Source: Oscillospiraceae bacterium (lineage in GTDB: Bacteria > Bacillota > Clostridia > Oscillospirales > Ruminococcaceae). From it: a stretch of 5,705 nucleotides of DNA. How positions within the stretch are numbered: position 1 is the stretch's first letter; every line of letters starts with the position of its first letter. The stretch lies in assembly GCA_017528675.1 (NCBI GenBank), contig JAFXOO010000076.1, forward strand, positions 1-5,705, written 5' to 3'. The notes under the pieces were generated by a model. The model had not been told where the DNA came from, did not search any database, and saw only the letters and a program-made list of their open reading frames with translations. A program made the position numbers and the translations under genes. Below are positions 4,557 to 5,705 of the stretch, in pieces.

Positions 4557-5246
4557 ATGCCTATGCTGCTGCAATTGCTCAGCCGGATGATCCTCTGGAT
4601 CCTGCATGCGGATGCGCCGTACCTGTTCCCGAAGCCGCTGTCCCGTGCGGAGGAGCTTGCCTGCTTTGAACAGATGGAAACCGGCGATATCCAGGCAAGG
4701 AACAGAATCATCGAACACAATCTCCGGCTTGTGGTGCACGTTGTGAAAAAATACCGCAGCTCCCCTGAGGAGCAGGAGGAGCTTGTCTCCATCGGCACAT
4801 TCGGTCTGATGAAGGCGGTGGATACGTTTGATTTCCGGAAGGGCGCAAGATTCTCGACATATGCCGCACGGTGCGTGGAAAACGAAATCCTCATGCACTT
4901 CCGCTCCCGCAAGAAGCACCTCACCGACATTTCCATGAACGAGCCCGCCATGACCGACAAGGACGGGAACACCCTGACGCTGATGGACACCCTTGAGGAC
5001 GGCACCAATCTGGAGGAGCAGGTAGATCTTGCGATTCACACAGAGCTGCTGTACCGATTCCTGCAAGAGTCGCTCGACGAGCGGGAGCTGGAGATTCTCA
5101 CTCATCGCTACGGGCTTTACGGCCATGCGCCCCTGACCCAGCGGGAAGTTGCCAGAGCGCTCGGCATCTCCCGTTCCTATGTCTCCCGCCTGGAGAAGAA
5201 GGCCCTCGCCAAGCTCCGGGAACGCTACGAGGAAACACCCTATTAG
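4557..5246 (+). CDS. sigK: Sporulation RNA polymerase sigma factor, SigK type (pro-sigma-K)
   Basis: A 229-aa sigma-70 family factor that should direct late mother-cell transcription during sporulation. A hydrophobic leader of about 20 residues (LLQLLSRMILWILHADA) resembles the pro-sequence that SpoIVFB-type protease removes from pro-sigma-K; the mature part would begin around PYLFPKPLS. Region 2 runs through IIEHNLRLVVHVVKKY (51-66), the EELVSIGTFGLMKAVDTF stretch (74-91), and FSTYAARCVENEILMHFR (99-116). Region 4 ends in the helix-turn-helix TQREVARALGISRSYVSRLE (194-213). IEHNLRLV.H.VKK and the FPKPLS start point to SigK over SigE. AAAGGAG (4547-4553) lies 3 nt from ATG 4557 and 9 nt from ATG 4563, so 4563 may be the true start. 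The reading frame is continuous, with no skin-type prophage interruption. Confidence 0.9.
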   Translation: MPMLLQLLSRMILWILHADAPYLFPKPLSRAEELACFEQMETGDIQARNRIIEHNLRLVVHVVKKYRSSPEEQEELVSIGTFGLMKAVDTFDFRKGARFSTYAARCVENEILMHFRSRKKHLTDISMNEPAMTDKDGNTLTLMDTLEDGTNLEEQVDLAIHTELLYRFLQESLDERELEILTHRYGLYGHAPLTQREVARALGISRSYVSRLEKKALAKLRERYEETPY

Positions 5247-5252
5247 TCCTGC

Positions 5253-5285
5253 AATCCCCTTTCCGTACCGGAGAGGGGATTTTTT
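5253..5285 (+). terminator. Rho-independent terminator after sigK
   Basis: AATCCCCT (5253-5260) pairs with AGGGGATT (5274-5281). The stem continues inward through T-G, T-A and two C-G pairs to a 5-nt loop, about 12 pairs in all, and is followed at once by a T-run (5280-5285). It lies 6 bp after the sigK stop codon. Confidence 0.93.
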
Positions 5286-5296
5286 CCGGACAGGTC

Positions 5297-5325
5297 TTGC
5301 AAACCTCCCCGTTCTGTGCTATAAT
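5297..5325 (+). promoter_or_regulatory. Sigma-A promoter with no visible protein gene after it
   Basis: -35 TTGCAA (5297-5302), a 17-bp spacer and extended -10 TGCTATAAT (hexamer 5320-5325). It sits just past the sigK terminator and would start RNA near 5332, reading into the hairpin-rich element at 5395-5582. No credible coding frame follows within the window, so it drives either a non-coding RNA or a long leader of a gene beyond the right edge. Confidence 0.7.
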
Positions 5326-5394
5326 TAAGGCAACACCGATCAGGGTGCAGTGGCCGAAGCCCCCGCAATTCAGCCCCTCCCCGCTTCAGGGGAA

Positions 5395-5582
5395 CAATGC
5401 CAACAACTTAAGCTTTTTTGTCGGCTTGCACCGACTCAGGAGGGGCTGCTCGCCCCTCCTAAACCACCATCGGCATAAGCAGACAGCCAGCGAGCCTGCG
5501 AGCGCCGCTGGTCGCTTAAAGCGAAGCAGGGCGGTGACCGCCCTGCACCCGCAGGTTTTATTCTGCTAAGTTGTTGGCATTG
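5395..5582 (+). repeat. 188-bp hairpin-rich element bounded by 16-bp inverted repeats
   Basis: CAATGCCAACAACTTA (5395-5410) is perfectly inverted at 5567-5582. Inside lie GTCGG/CCGAC (5420-5435), a 9-bp stem with a 5-nt loop (5438-5460), a CCAGCG/CGCTGG stem with inner pairs (5487-5511), TCGC/GCGA (5512-5524), and a 21-bp near-uninterrupted palindrome (5526-5546). No target-site duplication is evident at the ends and no frame of note is enclosed. Two readings fit: a miniature inverted-repeat or REP-like intergenic element, or a structured RNA closed by a long terminal stem. I cannot match it to a named RNA family. Confidence 0.65.
5542..5562 (+). terminator. Weak terminator-like hairpin inside the structured element
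   Basis: CCTGC (5542-5546) can pair with GCAGG (5551-5555) around an ACCC loop, followed directly by TTTTATT. The CCTGC arm is also the 3' arm of the stronger hairpin at 5526-5546, so the two folds exclude each other, as in an attenuator. The 5-bp stem is short, so strength would be modest. Confidence 0.35.
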
Positions 5583-5705
5583 GCTGGGACAGGGGCGCTC
5601 ACCGGTGCGCCGGCACCAGAAAAGGCTTTATCGGCAAGCTGCGCTGATGTACAAAATCAGCCCCCTTTATTATCCCCAAAAACACTGCACCAGCAATTCT
5701 GCCAG
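5583..5705. other. Right-edge intergenic sequence with small dyads
   Basis: No coding frame is supported. Overlapping alternative stems occur at 5594-5617 (GGCGC/GCGCC against GGTGC/GCACC), and a 6-bp stem GCTGAT/ATCAGC lies at 5643-5661. These could continue a structured leader begun at the promoter at 5297-5325, or be unrelated. Confidence 0.35.

Noticed and set aside
4314..5126. Minus-strand frame of 270 codons
   Set aside because: Antisense to the TfoX-domain gene and sigK, crosses both and the gap between them, and shows no domain.
5347..5356. Minus-strand GGCCACTG-like motif resembling the B12 box of cobalamin riboswitches
   Set aside because: The other conserved cobalamin riboswitch segments are absent around it.
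5297..5569. 90-codon plus-strand frame
   Set aside because: It begins inside the -35 hexamer and reads through successive hairpins; no ribosome site and no recognisable protein.
5669..5696. Possible minus-strand promoter TTGCTG-16-GATAAT
   Set aside because: Weak -35, no gene or terminator downstream on that strand; probably chance.

Overview
The window looks like a chromosomal segment from a moderately GC-rich, spore-lineage Firmicute, most likely of the Ruminococcus / Oscillospiraceae type. This rests on the mraZ-rsmH-ftsL start of the division/cell-wall (dcw) cluster, Shine-Dalgarno sites of the AGGAGG/GGTGAT kind, TTGNNN-17-TATAAT promoters, and a sporulation sigma factor of the pro-sigma-K type. 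The genus is inferred from protein style only.

Left half (minus strand, reading right to left): mraZ (about 2179-1724), rsmH (1711-767) and ftsL (780-301) form a tight operon with a 12-bp gap and then a 14-bp overlap. After ftsL the cluster is interrupted by about 300 bp with no confident gene; there is only a doubtful 54-codon Cys-rich ORF at 92-256. At the window edge a consensus sigma-A promoter (2-30) points leftward, presumably to the next dcw gene.

Middle (2180-2643): a 460-bp divergent intergenic region. It holds the mraZ promoter (extended -10, with a run of seven G in its spacer) and a matching promoter for the rightward genes. It also holds a second extended -10 facing the mraZ -10, a hairpin bracketed by a 13-bp direct repeat in the mraZ leader, and several dyads. 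Four GTG-centred boxes at exactly 10-bp period lie in the leader of the rightward gene. They resemble a MraZ operator.

Right half (plus strand): a 510-aa GT-C/GT39-like membrane glycosyltransferase (2644-4176), a TfoX N-terminal-domain protein (4189-4512) whose Shine-Dalgarno overlaps the glycosyltransferase stop, and sigK (4557 or 4563 to 5246). A good SigE-type promoter lies just before sigK and a strong intrinsic terminator just after it.

Right edge (5286-5705): no convincing protein gene. A good sigma-A promoter (5297-5325) fires into a highly structured 188-bp element (5395-5582) bounded by perfect 16-bp inverted repeats and filled with GC-rich hairpins, including a possible attenuator. 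It may be a miniature mobile/REP-like element or a structured RNA; sequence alone does not decide.
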